This document shows positions 51,801-59,463 of a stretch of DNA of 64,000 bases, piece after piece. The first letter of the stretch is position 1. Each line of letters starts with the position of its first letter. This DNA comes from Lunatimonas salinarum (GTDB lineage: Bacteria; Bacteroidota; Bacteroidia; Cytophagales; Cyclobacteriaceae): contig NZ_JACVCV010000002.1 of assembly GCF_017811155.1 (NCBI RefSeq), positions 1 through 64,000 of the forward strand, in the 5' to 3' direction. A program made the position numbers and the translations under genes. The notes beneath the pieces are model-generated. The model had not been told where the DNA came from, made no database searches, and saw only the letters and a program-made list of their open reading frames with translations.

Positions 51801-53194
51801 GCAATATGTTAAAAGTAACCTCCCCCTATGACCATCACCTCATCCGGGAACTCCCGATGATCGATGGCCGGGAGTTGGAAGCTACCATTCACACCGCCTA
51901 TACCTTATTTACAGATACCTCCTCTTGGATTCCCGCCCACAGGCGGATAGCCCTACTCGAAAAAGTACGTGAAATCATGGAATCACGCGTGGAGGAACTT
52001 ACCAAACTAGCCGCTGAAGAAGGCGGCAAGCCCTATCAGGATTCCAAAGTGGAAGTCCTGCGGGCCATAAATGGGGTGAAGATAGCCACCGAAGAAATCG
52101 CCCAACTAGCTGGAAAACAGATCCCTATGGGCCTGACGGAGGCATCTTCAAATCGTATCGCCTTTACCATGCGGGAACCCATTGGCGTGGTGGCATCCAT
52201 TTCCGCTTTTAACCACCCCCTTAACCTGATCGTCCATCAGACTATTACGGCATTTGCGGCAGGATGTCCGGTGATTGTCAAACCCGCGGGAACTACCCCT
52301 CTTTCCTGCCTAGCCCTAATGGAAATCCTGGACGAAGCCGGCATTCCCGAAGGCTGGGTCCAATCCATCATTTGCGATAATGAGCTTGCCGAAAAACTCG
52401 CCACCGACAAACGGATCAACTACCTTTCCTTTATCGGATCCGCAAAGGTCGGCTGGTACCTAAAGTCGAAATTGGCTCCGGGCACGCGCTGTGCACTGGA
52501 GCACGGAGGTGCCGCCCCGGTTATTGTTGAAGACGATGTGGAGGTAGAAGCCATCGTGCCTCCACTGGTGAAAGGAGGGTTCTATCACGCGGGTCAGGTC
52601 TGCGTGTCTGTTCAGAAAGTGTTTGTTCAGGAATCTCTCGCGAAGAGCGTGGCGGAGAAAATGGCAGAACACGCCCAAAAGCTAAAGGTAGGAGATCCCC
52701 TCGACAAGGATACGGAAGTGGGACCGCTAATCAAGACTTCCGAAGTAGACCGCGTAAATGAATGGGTTAACGAAGCCGTGTCCAAAGGGGCCGAATTACT
52801 TTGCGGGGGCAAAAAAATCGGAGACACCTGCTACGAACCTACCGTCCTGTTCAACCCGCCCCACGATGCCCACGTATCCACAGAGGAAATATTTGGACCT
52901 GTGGTATGCGTCTACTCTTACAAGGATCGCGAGGAAGCCATCCGCTTGGCCAACAGCCTGGATTACCACTTTCAAGCTGCGGTATTTACGAAAGATATCG
53001 ATATTGCCATGGATACCGTTCGAAAACTAAACGCAACCGCGGTCATGGTCAACGACCACACCGCTTTCCGCGTGGATTGGATGCCCTTTGGGGGCCGGGA
53101 TGCCTCTGGGGAAGGCCTGGGCGGCATACCCTATTCCATGCATGAGATGACGAGGGACAAGCTTATGGTGATCAAAAGTAAGCTGTTGCCTTAG
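51797..53194 (+). CDS. Aldehyde dehydrogenase family protein
   Basis: A 465-residue NAD(P)-dependent dehydrogenase. Family blocks are EPIGVVASISAFNHPLNLIV (oxyanion Asn), CPVIVKPAGTTPLSCLALME, FIGSAKVGWYLKSKL (Rossmann), AGQVCVSVQKVFV with the nucleophile Cys, and EEIFGPVVCVYSY. The general-base motif normally ELGG reads LEHGGAAP, keeping the Glu. This spelling and the short length fit the glyceraldehyde-3-phosphate/lactaldehyde-type (ALDH11/21-like) branch. It is translationally coupled (ATGA) to the AlsS-like enzyme, which implies a joint pathway. Confidence 0.9.
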   Translation: MSNMLKVTSPYDHHLIRELPMIDGRELEATIHTAYTLFTDTSSWIPAHRRIALLEKVREIMESRVEELTKLAAEEGGKPYQDSKVEVLRAINGVKIATEEIAQLAGKQIPMGLTEASSNRIAFTMREPIGVVASISAFNHPLNLIVHQTITAFAAGCPVIVKPAGTTPLSCLALMEILDEAGIPEGWVQSIICDNELAEKLATDKRINYLSFIGSAKVGWYLKSKLAPGTRCALEHGGAAPVIVEDDVEVEAIVPPLVKGGFYHAGQVCVSVQKVFVQESLAKSVAEKMAEHAQKLKVGDPLDKDTEVGPLIKTSEVDRVNEWVNEAVSKGAELLCGGKKIGDTCYEPTVLFNPPHDAHVSTEEIFGPVVCVYSYKDREEAIRLANSLDYHFQAAVFTKDIDIAMDTVRKLNATAVMVNDHTAFRVDWMPFGGRDASGEGLGGIPYSMHEMTRDKLMVIKSKLLP

Positions 53195-53207
53195 AGCAAA
53201 CCCGTTC

Positions 53208-53240
53208 TTCCCGGCCATTACCTATGGCCGGGAATTTTTT
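53208..53240 (+). terminator. Rho-independent terminator after the ALS-ALDH operon
   Basis: Stem TTCCCGGCCAT / ATGGCCGGGAA with a 5-base loop and TTTTTT. Confidence 0.93.
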
Positions 53241-53302
53241 AGCCTTGCATAAATGGAAAAAGAACCACATTTCTTTAGATTAGCGGACGAATATCCGGCA
53301 CT

Positions 53303-54316
53303 TTGGAAAATCAACGCAAATCCGACCATTGCCCCAATTGTGGGTGTAACCTGCCCAATCAGGAGAATTTCTGTCCGGCGTGTGGGCAAGAAAACAAGGA
53401 CCATAAAGTCCCCTTCTTCGTCTTCCTAAAAGACTTCTTTGAAAGTACCCTCGCCTTGGAAAGCACTTTTTTCAGGACATTGATCCCATTCTTTACCAAT
53501 CCTGGACACCTCACCCGAGCCTTTGTGAGCGGTAAACGAAAAAAATACACCCACCCAATCAAACTTTACCTGATCTGTTCACTGCTCTATTTTTTTGTGA
53601 TCGGACAGTTGATTCCATCCGACCTAATCGACCGGATACTCATTGGCGGTACAAACGAGTTGGAAATGGAACGCACGCCATCGGTTGAAATCATTGATCA
53701 GACAGAGGCAGATCCAACCCAAACTCTCACACGGGAAAACCAAGTAGAATCACAGGCTGAGGTGAACCTAGCCGTGCCAAGTCAGCGATCTTGGAAAACC
53801 CTCAAATTCCTTTCGTTAGATCCAGCGGTAAGCGACGAAGCTTTTCAGCATGCGCTTGATAGTGCAGGCATCTCTCTTGGGCTTCAGTTAGCTACGGAAA
53901 CCAAACGGAAATTTATCGCAAACAGCAACCTCTTTATTGCGAAATCTGCACAAAACCTTCCGATCATGATGTTTTTGCTCCTGCCGTTTTTTGCGCTGTT
54001 GATGAAACTCTTGTTCTTTCGGGGAAACAGCTACTACGTAGAACACCTTATTCACGGCCTTCACCTGCATGCCTTCGCGTATGTAGTGTATGGCTTTATG
54101 ATTTCGCTGGCATTACTCCTTAACCCCACGGGCAGCGGCTTTTACCTTTATCCGTTCCTACTTGTGAGCCTCTATGCCTTTATATCCATCTGGAGAATTC
54201 AACGGCAACCGTTTTTCAGGACATTATTAAAATTTTTACTCTTGGGCGCTGTTTATTTTTTAGTACTGTTTATAGCAGTATTGGTGGAGCTCTATAGCTC
54301 GATTTGGCTGTTATAA
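53303..54316 (+). CDS. DUF3667 zinc-ribbon membrane protein
   Basis: A 337-residue protein starting with TTG (no suitable ATG in frame). An N-terminal zinc ribbon HCPNCGCNLPNQENFCPACGQ (two CxxC pairs) is followed by the family signature LESTFFRTLIPFFTNPGHLT and SGKRKKYTHPIKLYLICSLL. A soluble acidic insertion (~residues 115-205) and four or so membrane helices at the C-terminus (MMFLLLPFFALLMKLLFFRG, FAYVVYGFMISLALLL and two more) complete it. These are inner-membrane proteins of unknown function, common in Bacteroidota. Monocistronic here between a terminator and a repeat. Confidence 0.85.
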   Translation: MENQRKSDHCPNCGCNLPNQENFCPACGQENKDHKVPFFVFLKDFFESTLALESTFFRTLIPFFTNPGHLTRAFVSGKRKKYTHPIKLYLICSLLYFFVIGQLIPSDLIDRILIGGTNELEMERTPSVEIIDQTEADPTQTLTRENQVESQAEVNLAVPSQRSWKTLKFLSLDPAVSDEAFQHALDSAGISLGLQLATETKRKFIANSNLFIAKSAQNLPIMMFLLLPFFALLMKLLFFRGNSYYVEHLIHGLHLHAFAYVVYGFMISLALLLNPTGSGFYLYPFLLVSLYAFISIWRIQRQPFFRTLLKFLLLGAVYFLVLFIAVLVELYSSIWLL

Positions 54317-54344
54317 GCGCAAAACCATCCTGCTATCTCAGATC

Positions 54345-54497
54345 TACAAGAAATCGAGCACGACGCAAGCGACAGACACTGGGATGCCCCGATAGCTATC
54401 GGGGCAAACATGCGAGATTCCATCTGACCACTAAAAAACAAATTATAAACAGATGAAAAAAACACTATTAAATCCAAAAAATTTTACCGGGGATTGA
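54345..54497 (+). repeat. Type B repeat unit followed by a 14-codon ORF
   Basis: The unit matches the type B repeat at 3967-4070: ATCGAGCACGACGCAAGCG, palindrome at 54385-54406 (core CCCCGATAGCTATCGGGG), GCGAGATTCCATCTGACC and ATTATAAACAGATG. The leader ATG is AAG here and its frame would stop in the palindrome. The ATG at the far end (54453) opens MKKTLLNPKNFTGD and stops at 54497, 12 bases before the GTG of the Uma2 gene. It looks like a repeat whose original gene has been lost or replaced. Confidence 0.7.
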
Positions 54498-54509
54498 TTA
54501 ACTTTAATT

Positions 54510-55121
54510 GTGGAAAACGAAAAAACCAAAGCCATTGTTAAGGAACCCGATCTGAGTTACGGGCATTATTCCTACGCCGACTACCTGGCTTGGGAAATGG
54601 AAGAGGTGGTGGAGTTGATAAAAGGTAAAATATTCAAACGTGCCGCAGCAGCTCCAAGTCGCATCCATCAAAGGCTCGCAGGGGATCTATATACCGAGCT
54701 AAACCTGTTCCTAAAAGGCAAACGATGCCAAGCTTATATAGCTCCTTTTGATGTGCGGCTACCGGTCAAGTCCACCAAAAACGAAAAAATCCATACGGTC
54801 GTACAACCCGACATATGTGTCGTGTGCGACCTCGAAAAGCTCGACGACAGGGGTTGCCTCGGTGCCCCTGATCTGGTGATAGAAGTTCTTTCCCCCGGAA
54901 ATAAGCAGCTGGAACTACAACACAAATACGAAGTGTATGAGGAATCCGGCGTGAAAGAGTATTGGCTGATGGATGCGCTGGGACAGACCCTCTTGATTTA
55001 CACGCTGGTCGGAGGGCGGTATCAAAGTTCCCGATTGATGACTTCCGGAGATACGGCTAAGTCTACGGCAGTAGTAGGCTTCGAACTGGACCTAACAACA
55101 TTTTTTGCTGATATCAAATAA
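54510..55121 (+). CDS. Uma2/DUF820 family endonuclease-like protein, paralogue 1
   Basis: A 203-residue protein with GTG start at 54510. It shows the restriction-endonuclease-like fold of Uma2: YSYADYLAWEMEEVVELIKG with the first Glu, QPDICVVCDLEKLDDRGCLG, then APDLVIEVLSPGNKQLELQH with Asp and Glu of the PD-(D/E)xK site, and HKYEVYEESGVKEYWLMD. It is the most diverged of four copies in this region and the only one on the plus strand. The biological role of Uma2 proteins is unsettled; many occur in expanded families. Confidence 0.88.
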   Translation: MENEKTKAIVKEPDLSYGHYSYADYLAWEMEEVVELIKGKIFKRAAAAPSRIHQRLAGDLYTELNLFLKGKRCQAYIAPFDVRLPVKSTKNEKIHTVVQPDICVVCDLEKLDDRGCLGAPDLVIEVLSPGNKQLELQHKYEVYEESGVKEYWLMDALGQTLLIYTLVGGRYQSSRLMTSGDTAKSTAVVGFELDLTTFFADIK

Positions 55122-55173
55122 ACGCGTAGCAACCTAAATGACGACTCGTTGCAACTATCTCAGCAATAAGACA

Positions 55174-55782
55174 CTATTCAATATCCCCAAAAAACTCCTC
55201 TAAATCCAGCTTAAACCCAGGGAGTACACTTGACTCCACCAAGTCCCCGGAAGTGAGCAGCCTAGAAGGCACGTAGCGGCCATTTTCCAGGCTGTAAATC
55301 AAAAGGTCCTGCGTTTCCGCATGGATTATCCAATATTCCCGAACCCCATGCGACTCGTAGAGCTCGTACTTGTGCTTCAGCTCCGTTTTGCTATTGCTTG
55401 GAGACAGGATCTCTACAATCAGGTCGGGGGCCCCGATACAGCCCCGTTCATCCAGTTTTGCGGGATCGCATATCACGCAGATATCCGGCTGCACCACGTT
55501 GAAAATGTGCTTGTCTTCTTTGGAAGTTTTTGGAAATCGGACATCAAAAGGGGCGCCGTATACTTGGCAGTGTTTTCCGTCCAGAAAAACATAAAGCCTT
55601 GTCAGTAGTTTTGCAGAAATCCGCTGATGAATACGCTTAGGCGCAGCGGCCGCTTTTTTAAACACCTTCCCCTTTATCAGTTCTACGACGTCATCCATCT
55701 GCCAGGTAAGGTAGTCGGCATAGGAATAATGGCCGTACGTTAGATCCGGTTCGTTGACTACTTGTTTATTTTTATCGTCCAT
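55174..55782 (-). CDS. Uma2/DUF820 family endonuclease-like protein, paralogue 2
   Basis: At 202 residues this copy is close to the ones at 56871 and 57692. It has YADYLTWQMDDVVELIKGKV, KRIHQRISAKLLTRLYVFLD, QPDICVICDPAKLDERGCIG, APDLIVEILSPSNSKTELKH and GVREYWIIHAETQDLLIYSL. The presumed nuclease residues (Glu in the first helix, Asp and Glu in PDLIVEI) are all present. It starts 18 bases after the ThuA stop, so ThuA and this gene may be co-transcribed. Confidence 0.88.
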   Translation of the reverse strand: MDDKNKQVVNEPDLTYGHYSYADYLTWQMDDVVELIKGKVFKKAAAAPKRIHQRISAKLLTRLYVFLDGKHCQVYGAPFDVRFPKTSKEDKHIFNVVQPDICVICDPAKLDERGCIGAPDLIVEILSPSNSKTELKHKYELYESHGVREYWIIHAETQDLLIYSLENGRYVPSRLLTSGDLVESSVLPGFKLDLEEFFGDIE

Positions 55783-55800
55783 AGAAAGGGCTTCGCAGTT

Positions 55801-56847
55801 TCAAGGTCGCTTCGGATTCAGTTCAAAAGGTCGGCTGGTAGATTTGTCGGCGCTAGGAAAATCAGCAGGTACGGGAATGGTAACCTCCCCTGTCGCGGCC
55901 CATTCGGCTCCCCGTACGAAAGAGACGATAAACCCTACGCTTTCGATGGAATAGTCATCGTGGCCCAACGTCGTGTGAAAAATTCTGCCTTTGTCATAAT
56001 CAATCACCATTAGCATGGGCTCGTGCCGATCGGTAGGCGCATTGCCCGAAATATCCTTCCCGGTAGCCAAAATGGTCATATTCTCGGCCGGCCCCCGCAA
56101 TTTGGCGTAGCATTCGTCCTTGGTGGTCAGCCACACTTCCGGCATTCCGCGGGTAATGGGATGGTCTTTTTCGCGTACGGTAATGGGAAAACTATGACTG
56201 GGCCCATGGGCCCCACTGCTTCCGGGGGAACTATCACGTATCAGTTCCACTTCATTGGTGTAATACACGTAGGGCCCATCCTTCTCGGTACGGTCTCCCC
56301 AGCCACCCAAACCGATCATCCTATTGTATTCCAGCCAATCGGGAAATGAATTGTCAGCTGCATGTACGGAAACAAAGCCTCCACCGTCGGCAATGTATTT
56401 CTCAAATGCTTTCTGGGTAATCTCCGGCCAATTTGCCGCCTTCCAGCCAAAATTTGAAATCACTACATCGTATTTCTCGAAGGCAGGGGAAAAATCCGGA
56501 TCCGATTGGGGGTTCTCCAAATCGGTGGTCTCGCCAACTCCCGCCAAGGGCAGGTAATCGGCTTCCCTCTTGGCATTCCAGGTATACCGGGTTCTATGGA
56601 TGTCAACTTCAAAAAGTCCGGTTTCCTCCAGGTACTGCTTCATCATGATGGTAGATTTGGGCCATACCTCGTGGTTGTTTTGCCCATCCACAATCAATGC
56701 CTTAATCAGATCGGTACGCTTAGGTACATTTTGCCCAGCATTTGCGTCGGATACGGATTGGTTTTCCTGACGATCTGTATTAGTGCCTTTGCACCCACTG
56801 AATCCCAATGAAACCAATACGAGTAAAATGATGGAAATTCTATTCAT
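55801..56847 (-). CDS. ThuA-domain lipoprotein
   Basis: A 348-residue lipoprotein (LVLVSLGFSGC signal). Its ThuA-like, glutamine-amidotransferase-like domain runs ALIVDGQNNHEVWPKSTIMM ... FEKYDVVISNFGWKAANWPE, YIADGGGFVSVHAADNSFPD and RIFHTTLGHDDYSIESVGFI. Metal-binding His and Asp residues of the family are kept. Such secreted proteins are linked to trehalose and other sugar metabolism, often beside Gfo/Idh/MocA enzymes, but the reaction is not known. It stands between two Uma2 paralogues, suggesting the Uma2 duplication happened around it. Confidence 0.88.
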   Translation of the reverse strand: MNRISIILLVLVSLGFSGCKGTNTDRQENQSVSDANAGQNVPKRTDLIKALIVDGQNNHEVWPKSTIMMKQYLEETGLFEVDIHRTRYTWNAKREADYLPLAGVGETTDLENPQSDPDFSPAFEKYDVVISNFGWKAANWPEITQKAFEKYIADGGGFVSVHAADNSFPDWLEYNRMIGLGGWGDRTEKDGPYVYYTNEVELIRDSSPGSSGAHGPSHSFPITVREKDHPITRGMPEVWLTTKDECYAKLRGPAENMTILATGKDISGNAPTDRHEPMLMVIDYDKGRIFHTTLGHDDYSIESVGFIVSFVRGAEWAATGEVTIPVPADFPSADKSTSRPFELNPKRP

Positions 56848-56870
56848 TTTTTTGCTTTTAAGATCCCCTA

Positions 56871-57479
56871 TTACTTGATATCGCCAAAAAACTCCTCCAA
56901 ATCCAACTTAAAACCGGGAAGCACAGCGGACTCCACCACATCCCCGAAAGTAAGCAGCCGGGAAGGCACGTATCGTCCTTCTACCAAGGTGTAGATGAGT
57001 AAATCCTGCGTTTCCGCATGGATAATCCAGTATTCCCCTACCCCATTCGACTCGTAGAGCTCGTACTTGTGTTTCAGTTCCGTTTCGCTATTGCTTGGAG
57101 ACAGTATCTCTACAATCAGGTCGGGGGCCCCGATACAGCCCCGGTCATCCAGTTTCGCGGGATCGCATATCACGCAGATATCCGGCTGCACCACGTCGAA
57201 TATTTGCTTATCTTCGTTGGATGCCTTTGGAAATCGGACATCAAAAGGGGCATCGTACACCTGACAGAGCGCTCCTTCCAGAAAATTATAGAGTTTGGCA
57301 GCTAATTTAATTGAAATCCGCTGATGAATCCTTCGGGGTGCTGCTGCAGCCTTTTTAAAAATTCTCCCGTTGATTAGCTCGACCACTTCCTCCATATTCC
57401 AAGTGAGGTAGTCGGCATAGGAATAATGGCCGTACGCCATATCCGGTTCGTTGACGATTTCGGGCTTTTGATCATCCAT
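56871..57479 (-). CDS. Uma2/DUF820 family endonuclease-like protein, paralogue 3
   Basis: At 202 residues it is very similar to its two minus-strand relatives (YADYLTWNMEEVVELINGRI, RRIHQRISIKLAAKLYNFLE, VVQPDICVICDPAKLDDRGC, APDLIVEILSPSNSETELKH). It differs by GVGEYWII where the others have GVREYWII. Presumed active-site residues are conserved. It is 23 bases upstream of the ThuA gene in the same direction. Confidence 0.88.
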   Translation of the reverse strand: MDDQKPEIVNEPDMAYGHYSYADYLTWNMEEVVELINGRIFKKAAAAPRRIHQRISIKLAAKLYNFLEGALCQVYDAPFDVRFPKASNEDKQIFDVVQPDICVICDPAKLDDRGCIGAPDLIVEILSPSNSETELKHKYELYESNGVGEYWIIHAETQDLLIYTLVEGRYVPSRLLTFGDVVESAVLPGFKLDLEEFFGDIK

Positions 57480-57691
57480 AGGATAAATATACTGATTTTG
57501 TTTCCGTTAATAAAGTCAAAAAACAGTCTAAACTACTCAGATTTAGCCACAAACTAAACATCCAGCTAAATGGCACCCCTTCCCTGATTGCTACGTTGCT
57601 CCAAAAAGCATTTCGTTTATACCAACCATTGGTCAGAAAAGCGTTCAGTGGCTAACCAAAGACAAATACCTTTATTTCCAACGGACGTCTG

Positions 57692-58303
57692 TTAGTTGAT
57701 ATGCGAAAAAAACTCCTCCAAATCCAGCTGAAACCCAGTAAGCACACGTGATTCTACCACATCCCCGGAAGTAAATAGCCTAGAAGGCACGTAGCGGCCA
57801 TTTTCCAGCGTGTAAATTAGCAGGTCATGGGTTTCTGCGTGAATAATCCAATATTCCCGAACCCCATGCGATTCGTAAAGCTCGTACTTGTGTTTCAGTT
57901 CTGTTTTGCTATTGCCTGGAGAAAGAATCTCTACGATCAGGTCCGGTGCCCCTAGGCAGCCCCGGTCATCCAGCTTGGCGGGATCGCATATCACGCAGAT
58001 ATCCGGCTGTACCACGTCGAAAATTTGCTTATCTTCTTTGGATGCCTTTGGAAATCGAACATCAAACGGAGCGGAATATACTTGACACTTCTCTTTTCCT
58101 TTCAGAAAAACACCCAACCGTAAAAAAAACTCTCCCGATACCTTTTGGTGAATCCTTCTGGGTGCTGCTGCGGCCTTTTTAAAAATTCTACCCTTGATCA
58201 GCTCGACCACCTCGTCCATATTCCAAGAGAGGTAGTCGGCATAGGAATAGGTTCCATATGCCAAATCCGGCTCTTGAACGGCATCTTCTTCATTCCTTTC
58301 CAT
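57692..58303 (-). CDS. Uma2/DUF820 family endonuclease-like protein, paralogue 4
   Basis: A 203-residue copy with YADYLSWNMDEVVELIKGRI, RRIHQKVSGEFFLRLGVFLK, APDLIVEILSPGNSKTELKH and GVREYWIIHAETHDLLIYTL. Its N-terminus and final residues differ from the others while the central 100 residues are almost unchanged, a pattern that fits gene conversion or selection on the core. About 210 bases of non-coding sequence separate it from paralogue 3. Confidence 0.88.
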   Translation of the reverse strand: MERNEEDAVQEPDLAYGTYSYADYLSWNMDEVVELIKGRIFKKAAAAPRRIHQKVSGEFFLRLGVFLKGKEKCQVYSAPFDVRFPKASKEDKQIFDVVQPDICVICDPAKLDDRGCLGAPDLIVEILSPGNSKTELKHKYELYESHGVREYWIIHAETHDLLIYTLENGRYVPSRLFTSGDVVESRVLTGFQLDLEEFFSHIN

Positions 58304-58483
58304 GTATCAAATATACCCATTTTGATTCCCAATTCCCAGCTAAACATCCGCAAAACCAACTTCTTAAGCAGTCGAAGAAAATTACCAACACCCATGAGAC
58401 TCCCATGACAAAAAGGGGTGATTCCAATTTCTTAAAATCGGTTAATTTTTTCCACTTCATCACAAACTTATGGAAATTCCACT

Positions 58484-58506
58484 AACTTTGTATTTCAAAG
58501 TACTTT
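58484..58506 (+). promoter_or_regulatory. Palindromic operator/promoter of the wHTH operon
   Basis: The sequence ACTTTGTATTTCAAAGT is an inverted repeat (ACTTTG-5-CAAAGT), preceded by TA to give TAACTTTG, a match to the Bacteroidota -7 box TAnnTTTG. It ends 6 bases before the ATG at 58508. The identical 23-bp block occurs before creD. A repressor bound here would cover the promoter. Confidence 0.65.
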
Positions 58507-58507
58507 T

Positions 58508-59125
58508 ATGAAACAAAACAACTACCTGGAGGACATTCGGCAGATCCGTTCGTTGATGGAGAAATCCTCCAAATTTCTATCCTTGAGTGGTATCTCCGGT
58601 GTCATTGCCGGAATCGTCGCCCTTACCGGTACCTGGATAGCTGCCCGATTTTTATTCGATCAGGACTCCTTTTCCTTTGTACCTTCCTCCTCTACCGAAC
58701 CCACAAATATGCTTGGGCTGATCGGCTTGGGCCTGAGCATGTTCGTGCTGGCACTGGCAGCAGCGGTTTGGTTGGCCAATCGGAAGGGACGGAAAAAAGG
58801 ACTCCCGATTTGGAATGTACAAATCAGGGAGATGCTTCTATCCCTGTTTATCCCACTTGGTGCCGGCGGCTTATTGATGCTGTTTTTTGTGGTAAAAGGG
58901 CACCTCGCAATGGTCCTGCCTCTCTCATTGATCTTTTACGGACTCGGGCTGGTAAATGCCAGCAAGTTTACGTTTACCGATCTGCATACCCTCGGCTTAT
59001 TGCAAGTGCTACTGGGACTGGGGACATTGATCTTTCCTTCCTATGCACTTTGGATCTGGGCGTTGGGATTTGGCATCCTTCACATCCTTTATGGCATCAT
59101 CATGCACAAAAAATACGGCTCGTGA
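58508..59125 (+). CDS. Membrane protein linked to wHTH regulator
   Basis: A 205-residue protein. A short cytoplasmic N-terminus (NYLEDIRQIRSLMEKSSKFL) precedes about six membrane helices (ISGVIAGIVALTGTWIAARF, LGLIGLGLSMFVLALAAAVW, LLSLFIPLGAGGLLMLFFVV and others). Proteins of this type occur next to small winged-helix regulators and CreD in Bacteroidota. The function is unknown; a signalling or anti-regulator role at the membrane is possible. Its stop overlaps the regulator's GTG by 3 bases (GTGA). Confidence 0.75.
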   Translation: MKQNNYLEDIRQIRSLMEKSSKFLSLSGISGVIAGIVALTGTWIAARFLFDQDSFSFVPSSSTEPTNMLGLIGLGLSMFVLALAAAVWLANRKGRKKGLPIWNVQIREMLLSLFIPLGAGGLLMLFFVVKGHLAMVLPLSLIFYGLGLVNASKFTFTDLHTLGLLQVLLGLGTLIFPSYALWIWALGFGILHILYGIIMHKKYGS

Positions 59126-59412
59126 AAAGGTTGCTGCAAGGATTTGACAAGGCCTTTGAAAACAAAATCCGCCTTGGAGTCATGGCCATCCTAATGGTCA
59201 ACGATGAGGTAGATTTCAATACACTTAAAGAACTGTTGCATGCGACAGATGGCAACCTAGCCAGCCACCTGAAACAACTGGAAAAAAACGACTATGTGTC
59301 TTTTACCAAGACCTTTCAAGATCGAAAACCACTGACGCAGTACCGGGCAACAGACGCAGGCCGAAAGGCATTTCAACGGCATCTGACCGCCCTGGAGTCT
59401 CTTCTGAAGTAA
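59122..59412 (+). CDS. Winged-helix transcriptional regulator
   Basis: The likely start is GTG at 59122, overlapping the previous stop; the open frame extends upstream but inside the membrane-protein gene. The 96-residue product is a one-domain winged helix of the ArsR/MarR-like HTH_34 family: FENKIRLGVMAILMVNDEVD, FNTLKELLHATDGNLASHLK, QLEKNDYVSFTKTFQDRKPL, TQYRATDAGRKAFQRHLTAL. It probably binds the palindrome found both before this operon and before creD, giving autoregulation and control of creD. Confidence 0.88.
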   Translation: MKRLLQGFDKAFENKIRLGVMAILMVNDEVDFNTLKELLHATDGNLASHLKQLEKNDYVSFTKTFQDRKPLTQYRATDAGRKAFQRHLTALESLLK

Positions 59413-59427
59413 AAACATTTATCTAAT

Positions 59428-59450
59428 AACTTTGTATTTCAAAGTACTTT
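59428..59450 (+). promoter_or_regulatory. Second copy of the palindromic operator, before creD
   Basis: Same block as at 58484-58506, with TAACTTTG followed by TATTTCAAAGT, ending 13 bases before the creD ATG. The identity extends over 23 bases while the surrounding sequence differs, so it is a conserved site and not part of a duplication. Confidence 0.65.
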
Positions 59451-59463
59451 AAAATCAAACAAC

